A stretch of DNA of 64,000 bases. Source: an uncultured Alistipes sp. (GTDB lineage: Bacteria > Bacteroidota > Bacteroidia > Bacteroidales > UBA932). Positions 8,901-18,600 of this stretch are shown here, in pieces. Numbering within the stretch: position 1 is the stretch's first letter; each line of letters begins with the position of its first letter. Location of the stretch: contig UQUJ01000002.1 of assembly GCA_900544195.1 (NCBI GenBank), positions 1 to 64,000 of the forward strand. The letters run 5' to 3'. The translations under genes were made by a program, and so were the position numbers. The notes beneath the pieces are model-generated. The model was not told where the DNA came from. It saw only the letters and a list, made by a program, of their open reading frames with translations, and made no database searches.

Positions 8901-9179
8901 GATGCTGACAACCTGTTCTATGTCGTCAAGATCAGAAATCTCGGCGGTAGTCTCGGGTTCGAGAAGATCATCATCAAGAACGGAATTATGATCATGTTCT
9001 TCATAGCCAACCAGATGTCTCCTTATTATAAGTCAAAGGTCTTTTCTGGAATATTACAGAACATCAACGCCAACGACCAGCTTTTCAATCTGAAGCAGTC
9101 GGAAGGAAAGCTCAAGATTGTCAGCCGTGGGATAGATTCTTTGCCGAAAGCTCTTCAGACTCTCAATAAATTGAAATAA
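5985..9179 (+). CDS. mfd: Transcription-repair coupling factor Mfd
   Basis: Superfamily 2 DNA translocase that removes RNA polymerase stalled at lesions and recruits UvrA. The 1064 residues follow the family order: an N-terminal UvrB-like part; a CarD-like RNA-polymerase-interacting domain around 385-450 (NIGDYIVHIDHGVGVF); the translocase with Walker A GDVGFGKTE near 541; DEEQ near 642; TATPIPRTLQFS; the QLRGRVGRS motif VI; and a C-terminal TRCF domain. It is slightly shorter than the usual 1100-1150 residues. No clear Shine-Dalgarno precedes the ATG at 5985, and the last DnaA-like box overlaps the first codons, so a slightly downstream start is possible. Confidence 0.96.
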   Translation: MLISTASVKKLSAGLVSKREIYCKGLFLSARWFVVSHVASEGTNVIVLPDRESAEYCCSDLYALTDGDIVFYLPDSGKGVERSNYKSSLGVQRTSAVGKILSNAGDTDRLFIVTYPDALDEPVPAPDSIRTSILRISVGQEISHDSIRDILFSQGFEKVDFVSAPGQYSIRGSIIDIFSYSFNHPYRVSFFGDEVEKIHVFDCNTQLSGEERKEIEVFPDLAAENPEAGNVSVSSLFPEGTVVWLDSSDMYKERGFFSGLNGFKRVFLEVPLGVDSEDAVAFNIAPQPVFNKNFELLTADIRQNMEYGYKVFIFSEKNSQIERLKSILIENSGLVPGFVAGKNIHSGFIDRDDKICCYSDHEIFDRFHRVSVRRTVEKSEQLTLNDLTAFNIGDYIVHIDHGVGVFGGLVRMRDDKGRMHEVVKLMYKDGDVVFVSVHSLNKISRFRSKDGIPPKVNKLGSKTWQNLKISAKSRIKDIAKDLIQLYAKRKTTQGFAYSPDSYLQEELESSFMYEDTPDQESANKAVKKDMEDNSPMDRLVCGDVGFGKTEIAIRAAFKAVTDGKQVAVLVPTTILSLQHYTTFSSRLRNFPCTIDYVSRLRTTKEINDIKDRLKNGQLDIVIGTHKLLGKGFDFKDLGLLIIDEEQKFGVSTKERLRQVKASVDTLTLTATPIPRTLQFSLLGARDLSIINTPPPNRIPTQTEIILFDKDEIRSIINYELNRGGQLFFIHNKVEELPSIHEILHRLVPDMKICVAHGQMESKDLENRMLDFIRGDYDMLLCTTIIENGLDIPNANTIIINQAQNIGLSDLHQLRGRVGRSDRKAFCYLIVPPLVTITDDARRRLKAIEEFSDLGSGFNIAMQDLDIRGAGNLLGAEQSGFIMDMGYETYQKILAEAMEELGVETGISTARTEESFVEDCTIETDQPAMIPDSYIDITAEKIRIYKQLDSMTSDKEIDRVKSQLEDRFGEMPQDADNLFYVVKIRNLGGSLGFEKIIIKNGIMIMFFIANQMSPYYKSKVFSGILQNINANDQLFNLKQSEGKLKIVSRGIDSLPKALQTLNKLK

Positions 9180-9185
9180 AATTAC

Positions 9186-9193
9186 TACCTTTG
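9186..9193 (+). promoter_or_regulatory. -7 box for the coaX operon
   Basis: TACCTTTG matches TAnnTTTG and lies 22 nt before the coaX ATG, just past the mfd stop. It suggests a separate promoter for coaX and the downstream envelope genes. Confidence 0.5.
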
Positions 9194-9214
9194 AAAGTTT
9201 GCCCGTTTTAGACA

Positions 9215-9943
9215 ATGCCGAATCTTTTGGTAGAAATAGGAAATACGGCCCTCAAGGCGGCCTGGTCCGAGGGAATCACTCTCGGAAAGACTTTCCGTTA
9301 CCAAGGCGAGAAGATGTTCGACTATGTGGATTCGCTGGTGGATAAGGAAAAACCGGCGGTGATGGTCATTTCATCCACCATTGACATCAGCCGCGCTGAG
9401 GAGGAGAGGCTTGGCCGGAAATGCGGAACTTTGGTGATCTTGGACAGAAACCACACGGGGATAGCGGATGAATATTCACTACCTTCCTACCTGTCTCCGG
9501 ACAGGATAGCCTCCGTGATTGCAGCAAGGCATCTTTTCAATGGAAAAGGCAGCATTGTCTTTGATTTCGGAACCACTTTGACAATTGATGTCATCGAGCC
9601 AGACGGGGAATATGTGGGAGGAAACATCTCCCCAGGATTCAGGACAAGATTCAAGTCTCTGTCGAGATATTCAAGGACTCTTCCGCTGGTTGACACTCCC
9701 CTTTCGGTAAGAACCACAGGTGATTCGCTGAAGTCTTCCATAGAATCAGGTGTCGTGTCAGGCATAATGTTTGAAATAACGGGCTACTTGTCTTTATTTC
9801 CCGAAAAAATGGTGGTTTTTACGGGGGGAGACGCTTTATATTTTGCAAAAAGAATGAAAAACTCCATCTTTGCAGTCTGCAATCTTGTAATGATGGGGTT
9901 AGCCTTAATCGCTGACAAGTATTATGTTGAAAGGAAAGGTTAG
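9215..9943 (+). CDS. coaX: Type III pantothenate kinase
   Basis: Phosphorylates pantothenate with ATP, the first step of coenzyme A synthesis, in the cytoplasm. The 242-residue ASKHA-fold protein starts with the phosphate-binding VEIGNTALKAAW. It has SIVFDFGTTLTIDVI (second phosphate/adenosine region) and GGNISPGFRTRFKSLSRYS with LPLVD, which matches the CoaX pantothenate-pocket signature. It ends with FTGGDALYF. The last 20 bp overlap the start of the outer-membrane protein gene, so the two are translationally coupled. This pairing is usual in Bacteroidetes. No type I or II kinase is visible. Confidence 0.93.
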   Translation: MPNLLVEIGNTALKAAWSEGITLGKTFRYQGEKMFDYVDSLVDKEKPAVMVISSTIDISRAEEERLGRKCGTLVILDRNHTGIADEYSLPSYLSPDRIASVIAARHLFNGKGSIVFDFGTTLTIDVIEPDGEYVGGNISPGFRTRFKSLSRYSRTLPLVDTPLSVRTTGDSLKSSIESGVVSGIMFEITGYLSLFPEKMVVFTGGDALYFAKRMKNSIFAVCNLVMMGLALIADKYYVERKG

Positions 9944-11249
9944 TAAGATACTCTTGTTTGTGGTGATGTCGTTCTGCGCGTTCCCTATGTTCGCCCAGAA
10001 CGAGGCTTATAATGCCTACACCCCATATTCAATGTTCGGAATAGGTGAAATCTCGAAACAGGGAACCGCCTACAACAAGAGCATGGGAGGAGTCGGCATA
10101 GCGACAAGGGACAAAAGGAACATCAACATCCTCAATCCTGCCGCAGTCACCGCAAGAGAGGCCAAATCTTTCATGGCGGACTTCGGTTTGGCGCAGGGTA
10201 ACAGGTACTATGCCCAACATGACATGAGATCGTCAAACAACACGTTCAACATCTACGATTTCGTGATCTCGTTCCCTGTTTACAAGTCACTTGCGATGTA
10301 CGCCGGTGTGACTCCGTACAGTGACATAGGCTATGAGGTCTCCTCAAAGGTCACCGATCCTTCTGTCATAGCGAACACAGGTGTAATAACCAACACGGTG
10401 AAGGGCTACGGCGGGATGACGAACATATTCCTTGGCGCCGGAATTGATGTGGCGAAAGGGCTTTCCGTAGGTGTGGAAGGGCAATATTATTTTGGCAATC
10501 TTCACAAGACCAATGATTTTGTCATGTCTAATTCCACCTACAGGAGCATTTCCAGCGGATTCAACATGGACATCAGCGCTGTCACCGCTAAATTCGGCGT
10601 GCAGTATGAGATGAGCCTTTCCGACAACATCTCTGCCATAGCTGGCGCTACCTACAGGCTTGGAACGAGCCTTAGGGGAGAGGTTGAAAGGTACGAGATC
10701 CAGTCTATATCCTCGATAAACGACTCGACTCCTTCTCCGAGGAGCTATGTGGACACTTTGGGAAAAGGTCAGGTCAAACTTGCCGGTGAGCTTGGAATCG
10801 GAATCGCCTTGAAAGGTGGAGACAAATGGACGGCCGAGATAAATTACGTCCGTTCCGACTGGAGTTCAGGCGGGATGAACAAGATTCCGGGGTTTGCCAA
10901 TGTAGGCAATGCGGTCTTCAGCGCATCTGCGGCGCAGTCCGTAAGGGCCGGATTCTCCATAGTGCCGAACAGGAATGACATCCGTTACTACCGGAAAAGG
11001 GTCACTTACCGTGCCGGAGCTTATTGGGATCAGGCGTATTGTAAGCTGGATGGAAATTCCATAAACGCTGTGGGAATAACATTGGGTGCCACTCTTCCTG
11101 TGTTCAGTTGGAGCAATGGCCTCACCCTTGGGGTAGATTTTGGCCAGAGGGGATCATTGACAGGTAATATGGTGAGGGAGAGATACGTCAACCTCAACAT
11201 TGGAATCAATATCTTCGACATCTGGTTCATCAAACCAAAGTATAATTAA
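9924..11249 (+). CDS. Predicted outer-membrane beta-barrel protein
   Basis: A 441-residue protein with a signal peptide (basic start, hydrophobic run, cleavage near MFAQ-NEAYN). It then has PYSMFGIGEISKQG and NPAAVTAREAKSF segments, followed by alternating amphipathic strands with many Tyr and Gly residues. This is the pattern of FadL/PorV-like barrels, including the typical early NPA motif. The C-terminus ends in a strand plus KPKYN. It overlaps coaX by 20 bp and abuts the TPR gene, in an order conserved in Bacteroidetes coaX loci. A channel or assembly role in the outer membrane is inferred; no substrate can be assigned. Confidence 0.75.
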   Translation: MLKGKVSKILLFVVMSFCAFPMFAQNEAYNAYTPYSMFGIGEISKQGTAYNKSMGGVGIATRDKRNINILNPAAVTAREAKSFMADFGLAQGNRYYAQHDMRSSNNTFNIYDFVISFPVYKSLAMYAGVTPYSDIGYEVSSKVTDPSVIANTGVITNTVKGYGGMTNIFLGAGIDVAKGLSVGVEGQYYFGNLHKTNDFVMSNSTYRSISSGFNMDISAVTAKFGVQYEMSLSDNISAIAGATYRLGTSLRGEVERYEIQSISSINDSTPSPRSYVDTLGKGQVKLAGELGIGIALKGGDKWTAEINYVRSDWSSGGMNKIPGFANVGNAVFSASAAQSVRAGFSIVPNRNDIRYYRKRVTYRAGAYWDQAYCKLDGNSINAVGITLGATLPVFSWSNGLTLGVDFGQRGSLTGNMVRERYVNLNIGINIFDIWFIKPKYN

Positions 11250-11278
11250 TGAGTATAGAAATAAAACAATACAAAACC

Positions 11279-12583
11279 ATGAAAAGGATTACACTAGTAC
11301 TGTTGACTCTCGTTGCGGCTGCTTTCGGAACGAAAGTCTCCGCTCAAGGAAAGTATGGCGCGGACAGCGCGGAATGCATCAAGTATCTGTCTTACTATCA
11401 GGAGTATTACAAGCAGAAGAACTACACTGAGGCTCTTCCTAACTGGAGAAAAGCCTTCAAGCTCTGCCCTCCTACGGCAAGCCAGAACATGCTTCTTAAC
11501 GGTATGACCCTCATGGGCAAGGAGATTGTCAAGACAAAGGATGCCCAGACTCGCGCCGCAATGATTGACACCGTTCTTACCCTCAATGATCTCAGGGCTG
11601 AATACTATCCTAAGTACGCTGTTGCTGCCTACAACTCAAAGGGACAGTACATAACACAGTACTTCAAGAATCCTCAGGATGTGTATGAACAGTTGAACAA
11701 GATCATCGAGATCAATCAGGAGAACACGAAGCCAAGCCTTCTTCTTCTTAATCTCAACGCGGCCATCGAACTTTACAAGAAGTCCGCTGTCGGGGCTGAG
11801 GATGTGATCAACACCTACCAGAACGCCATCGCCTTGCTTGACAAGGCTGGAAACGCCGAGGAGAACGCCAAAATCAGGTCTGACATCGAAGGACTCTTCA
11901 TCACAAGCCAGGTTGCAAGCTGCGACAATCTTATCGCACTGTTCACTCCTCGCTATGAGGCTGATCCGGAGAACATTGATCTCGTTACCAACATCGTGAA
12001 GATGCTCGGCTCAACCGAAGGATGCCAGGACAACGACCTGTTCCTCAAGGCTGTGACAAAGATGCACAAGAACGAGCCTTCAGCCTCTTCGGCTTACTAT
12101 CTTTACAAGCTTCATTCCGCAAAGGATGAGTCGGACATCGCAATCAAATACTTCGAGGAGGCTGTCTCACTTTGCGCCGATGATGATCCTGTCAAGGCTG
12201 ACTATCTCATCGAGCTTGCCACATATTGTCTTAAGAACAACATTACAGGCAAGGCTTTTGACTATGCCAAGAAGGCAGCTGAACTTAAGCCTGACCATCA
12301 GGGAAAGGCCTATTACCTCATAGCCACAATCTGGGGATCAACCCGTTGCACCGGAAATGAGGTGGAAAGCAGGGCTAAATATTGGGTGGCTGTTGATTAT
12401 CTCCAGAAGGCCAAGGCTGCTGACGCATCCCTGACCGATGACTGCAACAAGCTTATCTCAGCCTACAGTGTCTATTATCCAGTGGCCAGTGAAGCTTTCA
12501 TGTACGGTATCCAGGCAGGTGAGACCTATCAGGTCAACTGCGGTGGAATGCGTGCGACCACAACAGTAAGGACACAGAAGTAG
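11279..12583 (+). CDS. Exported tetratricopeptide-repeat protein
   Basis: A 434-residue periplasmic protein with a clean signal peptide (MKRITLVLLTLVAAAFGTKVSAQ) starting at the ATG at 11279. An in-frame ATG at 11249 overlaps the preceding stop but would put ten hydrophilic residues before the signal. The mature part has helical repeat pairs, for example YYQEYYKQKNYTEALPNWRK near the start and further A/G-x3-Y repeats towards the C-terminus, as in TPR scaffolds. No enzymatic motif is seen. It lies between the outer-membrane protein and lptC in an envelope-biogenesis operon, so a partner or assembly role is inferred. Confidence 0.8.
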   Translation: MKRITLVLLTLVAAAFGTKVSAQGKYGADSAECIKYLSYYQEYYKQKNYTEALPNWRKAFKLCPPTASQNMLLNGMTLMGKEIVKTKDAQTRAAMIDTVLTLNDLRAEYYPKYAVAAYNSKGQYITQYFKNPQDVYEQLNKIIEINQENTKPSLLLLNLNAAIELYKKSAVGAEDVINTYQNAIALLDKAGNAEENAKIRSDIEGLFITSQVASCDNLIALFTPRYEADPENIDLVTNIVKMLGSTEGCQDNDLFLKAVTKMHKNEPSASSAYYLYKLHSAKDESDIAIKYFEEAVSLCADDDPVKADYLIELATYCLKNNITGKAFDYAKKAAELKPDHQGKAYYLIATIWGSTRCTGNEVESRAKYWVAVDYLQKAKAADASLTDDCNKLISAYSVYYPVASEAFMYGIQAGETYQVNCGGMRATTTVRTQK

Positions 12584-12594
12584 ATCATCAGGAA

Positions 12595-13224
12595 TTGAAA
12601 CGGAACATACATAGTCTAAAGATGATTGCAACCGCTTCGGCGGTTGCTTTCATCGTATTTTCCTGCAAGGGAAAACTGTCCGAGGCGGAGCGTCTGAATC
12701 TTGCCGAGACTCCGATCCAGACAGTTGACAGTATGTTTGTTGTGCAGACAAAGAATGGTGGCATTCAGATGAGGGCGGAGGCGGATGTGATGGAAAGGTA
12801 CGAGAACGACACATGTTCCTACGAGCTTTTTCCAAAAGGTCTTCATGCGTTTGCCTACACTGATGACGACATGCTGGAAACTGTGCTTCATTCCAACAAC
12901 GCGAAGCATTTCAAAAGCAAAAGAACCAATGATGAATATTGGTCGGCTTTCGGTAATGTGGTCGTACAGAATGTGATAAACCAGCAGACTCTTGAAACGG
13001 ACACTCTTTACTGGGATCAGGCGAACAAGGAAATCTACACTGACTGTTATGTCAGGATGTTTTCCAACGACGGATTCCTGCAAGGATTCGGCATGAGATC
13101 CGACGAGATGGCGAGGAATGTCAGGATATTCAAGGCTTTCAACAGCGATGTTGTCGTCGTGCAGGATTCGACCAAGGTTATCATTGATTCTGTAAACTTT
13201 ATTGGGCCTTTGCTTAAAAAATAA
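12595..13224 (+). CDS. lptC: LPS export periplasmic protein LptC-like lipoprotein
   Basis: Probable LptC, the membrane-anchored periplasmic part of the lipopolysaccharide transport bridge that receives LPS from LptBFG and passes it to LptA. In 209 residues there is a short signal with lipobox-like VFSC, then a beta-rich OstA/LptC-type domain (GGIQMRAEADVMERYEN, FGNVVVQN, TDTLYWDQANKEIYTD, GFLQGFGMRSDE). The phrase pattern of paired D-T-L-Y-W-D and G-x-G-x3-D is characteristic of Bacteroidetes LptC. The start is uncertain: TTG at 12595 gives a positively charged n-region after a GGA site, while the first ATG is at 12622. It follows the TPR gene and precedes ppiD. Confidence 0.8.
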   Translation: MKRNIHSLKMIATASAVAFIVFSCKGKLSEAERLNLAETPIQTVDSMFVVQTKNGGIQMRAEADVMERYENDTCSYELFPKGLHAFAYTDDDMLETVLHSNNAKHFKSKRTNDEYWSAFGNVVVQNVINQQTLETDTLYWDQANKEIYTDCYVRMFSNDGFLQGFGMRSDEMARNVRIFKAFNSDVVVVQDSTKVIIDSVNFIGPLLKK

Positions 13225-13246
13225 TGGTTAATTGAATTAAAATCAC

Positions 13247-13254
13247 TATCTTCG
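13247..13254 (+). promoter_or_regulatory. -7 box upstream of ppiD
   Basis: TATCTTCG resembles TAnnTTTG and lies about 45 nt before the ppiD ATG, in the only sizeable gap after lptC. Confidence 0.4.
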
Positions 13255-13299
13255 CACCCCAATACCTATTTTTTGGAAATTATAAAAACGTAATACACA

Positions 13300-15381
13300 A
13301 TGGCGATTCTTCAAAAAACTCGCGAAAAGGCCGGCATGGCAGTGTCAATCATCATTGCCTTGGCCCTTTTGTCATTCATTATCGACCCTCAGACCCTTGA
13401 GACAGCGTTCAATGCCATGTCCTCAAGAAATGATGTGGGCGAGATCAACGGTAAGACTGTCTCTTATCTTGATTTCCAGCAGGATGTAGAAAAGTTCACA
13501 ACCATCAATGAGATGGTTACCGGCTCTTCAGCCCAGACCGAGCAGCAGCAGGAGCAGATTCGCAACGCCGCTTGGCAGAGCCTTTTGGACAAGTACTTGT
13601 TCATCAAGAACGCCAAGGCTGCGGGCATCAGGGTAGGTGAGGAAGAGATGAAGGATCTTCTCGCCGGAGACATGATCTCTCCTGTGATTTCCCAGAATCC
13701 TGCTTTTCAGGATGAGAACGGAAATTTCTCCAAGGAAGCCTTGCAGAATCTCATCAACGGAGTCTCACAGGATCAGACCGGCAGGATCAGAGAGTATTGG
13801 AACTATCTTCAGAACACTGTTTACACTCAGCAGTTCTATGCCAAGTACGGTTCATTGTTCACCCAGGGGAATTTCCAGAATCCTCTTATGCTCAAAAGAG
13901 CCATCGCTGAGAACAACAACACTACCAATGTTGATTTCGTGATGGTTCCCAACTATGGCATGGACACTACAGTAAAGGTCAGCGGTGAAGAGGTAAGGAA
14001 GTACTACGAGTCACACAAGAAGATGTTCAAGCAGAATGCTTCAAGGGACATGGAATATGTTGTCTTCGAGGTCAAGCCTTCCGAGAGTGACATCAATGCC
14101 ACGAACGAGGCCATCGGTAAGGTTTACGATGAGTTCTCCACCACAGAAAACATGAAGTCTTTCCTTGCCAGAAACTCAGAGAGAAACTTCAATGAGTACT
14201 GGTACAAGGCCGGTGAGCTTGGCACGGTCAACAAAGGAATCAGCGAGTTCGTTGACAATAACGCCACCGGTACTTCTCCGATTGTCTCAGACAACAATGT
14301 TTTCTATGCCGCCAGAATCATAGCTACCGCCCAGATTCCTGATTCAGTCTATGTCAAGCACATTCTTCTTCAGGGTGGCTCTGAGGCAAAGGCTGACAGT
14401 CTCCTGAACGTGCTTTCCAAGGGAGAGAACTTCTCCAATCTCGCGGCCTCATATTCAGCTGACACCAGAAGTGCCGCTGACGGGGAGCAAGGCAACGTTG
14501 GTTGGATGACCCAGACTTACATGATTCCTGGTTTCGAATCAGTCCTTACGGCTCAAACAGGCAAGCCTTACATCGTTAAGACACAGTATGGCACACACAT
14601 AGTTGAGGTTTCCAAGAGGACAGCGCCTGTCACCAAGAAGCAGGTTGCCATTCTTGAGAAGACCGCACTCGCAAGCGGCGAGACTTTCAACAGTTACTAT
14701 GCTCAGGCCAGCAAGTTCTCAAAGATCGCGGCAGGCAAGTACAACAACTACAAGGCCGCTGTTGATTCAATGGGAATCTACTCACACCCTATGAAGGTCA
14801 CCGAGGCCACTTCCAACTATGGTTCGATCTCTCAGGCCAAGGAAGTCACAAGATGGGTGTTCGACAACAAGGTCGGCAAGGTTTCCGAGATCATCACTAT
14901 CAACAACAACTACCTGTTTGTCGCAACAGTCACCGGAATCCACAAGGAAGGCATAGCAAAGCTTGACGAGGTCAAGGATGCCATCCGTCAGCAGCTCTAC
15001 GCCGAGAAGGCCAGCGAGAAAGCCGCGGCTGACATCGCTCAGAAGATTCAGGGACTTGGTGACCTTCAGGCAATAGCTGACACTCTTCACTCATCCGTAA
15101 GCACAGGTGTTGATGTAAGGTTCGCTTCCCTTGCCGGACAGGGACTTGATCCTAAGTTCATCGGTGCGGCATCAGTCGCTCCGGAGGGTAAGATCTGCTC
15201 TGTCGCCGGAACAATCGGGACCTACGTGTTCAAGGTAAATTCTCGCGACACCGGCTCGTTCTACACCGAGGATGACGCCAAGAACAGTGCCGCCCAGATC
15301 AACAACTACAGCACTCAGATGATTCTTCCTGTCATGATGATGGAATCTGATGTAAAGGACAACAGGGCGCGCTTCTATTAA
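13300..15381 (+). CDS. ppiD: Membrane-anchored peptidyl-prolyl isomerase (PpiD/SurA-like)
   Basis: Periplasmic folding factor for outer-membrane proteins. The 693-residue protein has one N-terminal transmembrane anchor (residues about 12-30, MAVSIIIALALLSFII). A SurA_N/PpiD_N domain (VGEINGKTVSYLDFQQDVEKF onward) follows. A parvulin domain lies near residues 345-440 (DSVYVKHILLQGG, NFSNLAASYS, GNVGWMTQTYMIPGFE, THIVEVSKR), and the C-terminal region is helical. This matches PpiD topology rather than soluble SurA. It has its own weak promoter and is followed by a strong terminator, so it closes the coaX-to-ppiD block. Confidence 0.92.
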   Translation: MAILQKTREKAGMAVSIIIALALLSFIIDPQTLETAFNAMSSRNDVGEINGKTVSYLDFQQDVEKFTTINEMVTGSSAQTEQQQEQIRNAAWQSLLDKYLFIKNAKAAGIRVGEEEMKDLLAGDMISPVISQNPAFQDENGNFSKEALQNLINGVSQDQTGRIREYWNYLQNTVYTQQFYAKYGSLFTQGNFQNPLMLKRAIAENNNTTNVDFVMVPNYGMDTTVKVSGEEVRKYYESHKKMFKQNASRDMEYVVFEVKPSESDINATNEAIGKVYDEFSTTENMKSFLARNSERNFNEYWYKAGELGTVNKGISEFVDNNATGTSPIVSDNNVFYAARIIATAQIPDSVYVKHILLQGGSEAKADSLLNVLSKGENFSNLAASYSADTRSAADGEQGNVGWMTQTYMIPGFESVLTAQTGKPYIVKTQYGTHIVEVSKRTAPVTKKQVAILEKTALASGETFNSYYAQASKFSKIAAGKYNNYKAAVDSMGIYSHPMKVTEATSNYGSISQAKEVTRWVFDNKVGKVSEIITINNNYLFVATVTGIHKEGIAKLDEVKDAIRQQLYAEKASEKAAADIAQKIQGLGDLQAIADTLHSSVSTGVDVRFASLAGQGLDPKFIGAASVAPEGKICSVAGTIGTYVFKVNSRDTGSFYTEDDAKNSAAQINNYSTQMILPVMMMESDVKDNRARFY

Positions 15382-15406
15382 TGGAATTATTTACACATTA
15401 ATATTT

Positions 15407-15440
15407 TGGGATGATTCATACGGGTCATCCCATTTTTTTT
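15407..15440 (+). terminator. Intrinsic terminator after ppiD
   Basis: TGGGATGA (15407-15414) pairs with TCATCCCA (15425-15432) around a 10-nt loop, followed by eight Ts. Confidence 0.88.
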
Positions 15441-15547
15441 CTCAACTTTTATATTTGTCGTTTATACTGTAAATATTGTCAGGGTCAATACAAGATATTC
15501 TTTGTTGTTACTATCTTTAAAAACGTTAAAACGAATTTTGTGCTTTT

Positions 15548-15563
15548 ATGTCATTTGTGACAT
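15548..15563. promoter_or_regulatory. Operator-like palindrome upstream of the PUL
   Basis: ATGTCA-TTTG-TGACAT is a perfect 6-bp dyad about 110 nt before the first susC start, next to the short MITE copy. It could be a regulator site or the basal part of the adjacent hairpin element. No binding protein can be named. Confidence 0.3.
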
Positions 15564-15565
15564 TA

Positions 15566-15638
15566 TGTAACATGAAAAAATAAGTTGCCTCAGATTAAGA
15601 TTCCTTAAGATGATGCAGGTTATTTTTTGAAGGTTACT
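15566..15638 (+). repeat. MITE-like element, copy 2 (internally deleted)
   Basis: A 73-bp element identical at both ends to copy 1 (GTAACATG-AAAAAATAAGTTGCCTCAGATTAAGA-type left arm, TTCCTTAAGATGATGCAGG-type right arm). The 88 bp between two AAGA tetranucleotides of copy 1 are missing, as in a deletion between short direct repeats. What remains is close to a perfect hairpin. It lies in the 5' leader of the first susC gene; a TTG reading into the gene starts within it but is not needed for the signal peptide. Confidence 0.75.
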
Positions 15639-15671
15639 ATACTAAACTGGAAGTTTAACAACATTATTAAT

Positions 15672-18600
15672 ATGCACGATAGAATCCAAAAAGTTGCGTC
15701 CTGTCTTTCAAAGGTAAAGGCAGCGATGGCGGCTGTTCTCCTGCTTATGGTTGTCGGGACAGGCACCGCCTTGGCCCAGACTTCCGGCAGAACAATCACC
15801 GGCAAGGTGTTGGACGAGAACAATCAGCCGATGCCTGGCGTGACCATCATCGTAGATGGCACGACCAATGGTACGATGACCGGGTCTGACGGTACATTCA
15901 CCCTTGGGGGAGTGCCGTCCGGAGCCACTGTCATCGTGTCTTGTATAGGTTACACCAATCAGGTTCTTCCTGAGGGTAAATCAAATTATGTCGTGAGTCT
16001 TGTCCCTGACTCCGAGATGCTTGAAGAGACGGTTGTGGTGGCGTTCGGTCAGCAGAAGAAACTTTCCGTGACCGGTGCGATCTCTACGGTCGCTTCAGCT
16101 GATCTCCGCAAGACCACGTCCACACGTCTGGACAACGCTCTTGCAGGACGTGTCACAGGTCTTACATCCATGCAGAGTGGAGGCGGCCAGCCGGGTGTCG
16201 ATGGCGCCACAATGTACCTTCGAGGAGCTGCGACAACCAATGGAAAGAGTCCTCTGATCCTTGTGGACGGTGTGGAGCGTGACAACATCCGCACTATCGA
16301 CATGAACGAGGTGGAGAGCATATCCGTCCTCAAGGACGCGTCGGCGACTGCCCTTTACGGAGTGCAGGGAGCGAATGGTGTGATTCTTATCCAGACCCGC
16401 AAGGGACAGAAGGGAAAGGCACAGTTGAACATTTCGGTTGACCAGGGCTGGACATCATTCACAAAAGAACCTTCAAGGCTTCATTCCTGGGAATATTGCG
16501 AGCTCAGGAACGAGGCGTTGATGAACAGTGGAGAGAAAGCGGCTTTTTCAGACGAGACTATAGCTAAATTCAGAAATCCGCTTCTTGGTCTTGATCCGTC
16601 CTCACCAGACTATGATAATCAAGTGGCAATCAGAAAAGCGGTATATTGCGACAACGATTACTATCGGATGTATCTTAAAAGCAACACTCCGCAGACGCGT
16701 GCCAACGCCAACATCTCCGGAGGAACAGACTTTGTCAATTACTTCGTGAATGTCGGTTACATTCATCAGGGCGGTAACCTGAACACCGAGAGTCCGGATT
16801 ATCTCGGCTATGATCCTCAGTGTTATATGAACAGACTCAGCCTTCGTTCAAACCTTGATTTCCACATCACAAAGAACCTGACGGCTTCGTTGAACATCGC
16901 CTCGTACGCGGAAAATGTGAATATGCCTGCGGTGGGAGATCTTTATGGTGGAAGCCAGTCGTGGATGATAACCGACATTATCTATCAGTCACAAACGATA
17001 CTTCCGATTTCTCCGGGACCTGTGACAGATCCTCGTTTCGGAGATGTGAGTGATGGAGTTGTTGGTTATAATTATCTTGACCGTTCTGCGTATGAAATCA
17101 TTAACCGAAGAGGTTTTCACACAAACAAAAGAAAGAATCTGAATACCCAATTCTCAGTCAATTGGGATCTTGGTGAGTTGGTTACCAAGGGATTGAGTGT
17201 TAATGGTATGGCTGCTTACGACACTTACAACATCGGAGTTCTGGAGGGTCGAAAGAAAGAGCAGGTGTATAATGTCAGAGTTGACTACGATAGTGAGACT
17301 TTGAGTTATTCATCCAATGGTGATAAGATTGAACCATTGACTATGACTTCTTCCAGATTGTCCAACTACCAGATTTATGTGCAAGGTTCAATCAATTATG
17401 CCAGAACTTTCGGAAAGCATAATGTAACCGCAATGGCTACTGCGTATAGAAGGTTTTGGGAAGGCACTTCAGCCAATATTCCTTACAATGTGCTTGGTAC
17501 CGCCGCCAGAGCTACATATTCATTTGATGACAGGTATCTTGTGGAAGGCAATCTTGGTTACAATGGTTCAGAGCAGTTCGCACCATCCAAGAGGTTCGGC
17601 TTGTTCCCGTCAGGTTCCATAGGTTGGATCGCCAGCAATGAATCTTTCCTTAAAGGAAACAAGTATCTTACATGGCTGAAGTTCCGTGCATCATACGGTC
17701 TTGTCGGAAATGATTCTATGGGTGGTTTGCGCTTCCTGTATCAGGATGACAATAAGATTCAATCAGGAAATGGTTTTGTTCAAGGTCTGGGGGGTAAGAT
17801 TGTCAAGGAAGGGCTTATCGGGAACAAAAACATCACTTGGGAATTGTCGAAAAAAATGAATCTTGGTGTCGAGATAGGTCTTTTCAAAGACTTTAGAATC
17901 AATGTCGATTATTTTACTGAAAAACGTGACCAGATTCTTCTCAGGCGTAGGACAGTTCCTTCATTTCAAGGTGTAAGTTCGGATTATATTCCAAGGGTTA
18001 ATATGGGAAAGGTTGATAATCATGGTGTTGATGTTGAAGTCAGCTATTCCCACACCTTTAACAGAGACTTTTCCATCTCATCAAGAGTCAACTTTGGATT
18101 TAATGACAACACGGCTATAGAACTTGATGAGCCGATGCGTTCCGAGGAATATGCCTATCAATATCACGAAGAGGGGTTCCGTTTAGGACAGGAATTCGGA
18201 TATCTTATTGATTGGGATTCCCCTGGCAACGGGTATTTCACATCTCAGGATGAGATAGACAGTTATTATCCGTATGGATTTGGTGGAAAACCAAGGGTAG
18301 GTGATTTTGTTTATAAAGATGTTAACGGTGATGGTGTAATAGATCAAAAGGATCTTTCACCGATTGGCTATTCAACCACTGTTCCTGGACTCAACTATGG
18401 TATTTCACTCGGACTCAACTTCAAGGGAATTGATTTCAATGTACTTTTTTCCGGATTGGGAAGATATTCAAAATACTACAGTGGACAGGGAGTAGTTGAA
18501 TGGACCAAGCAGGGAACTTACTTTGATTGGACAAGAAACGGATGGACGGAGGAACGTTACAAGAATGGTGAGAAAATCACTTATCCTGCCATTTCAACAA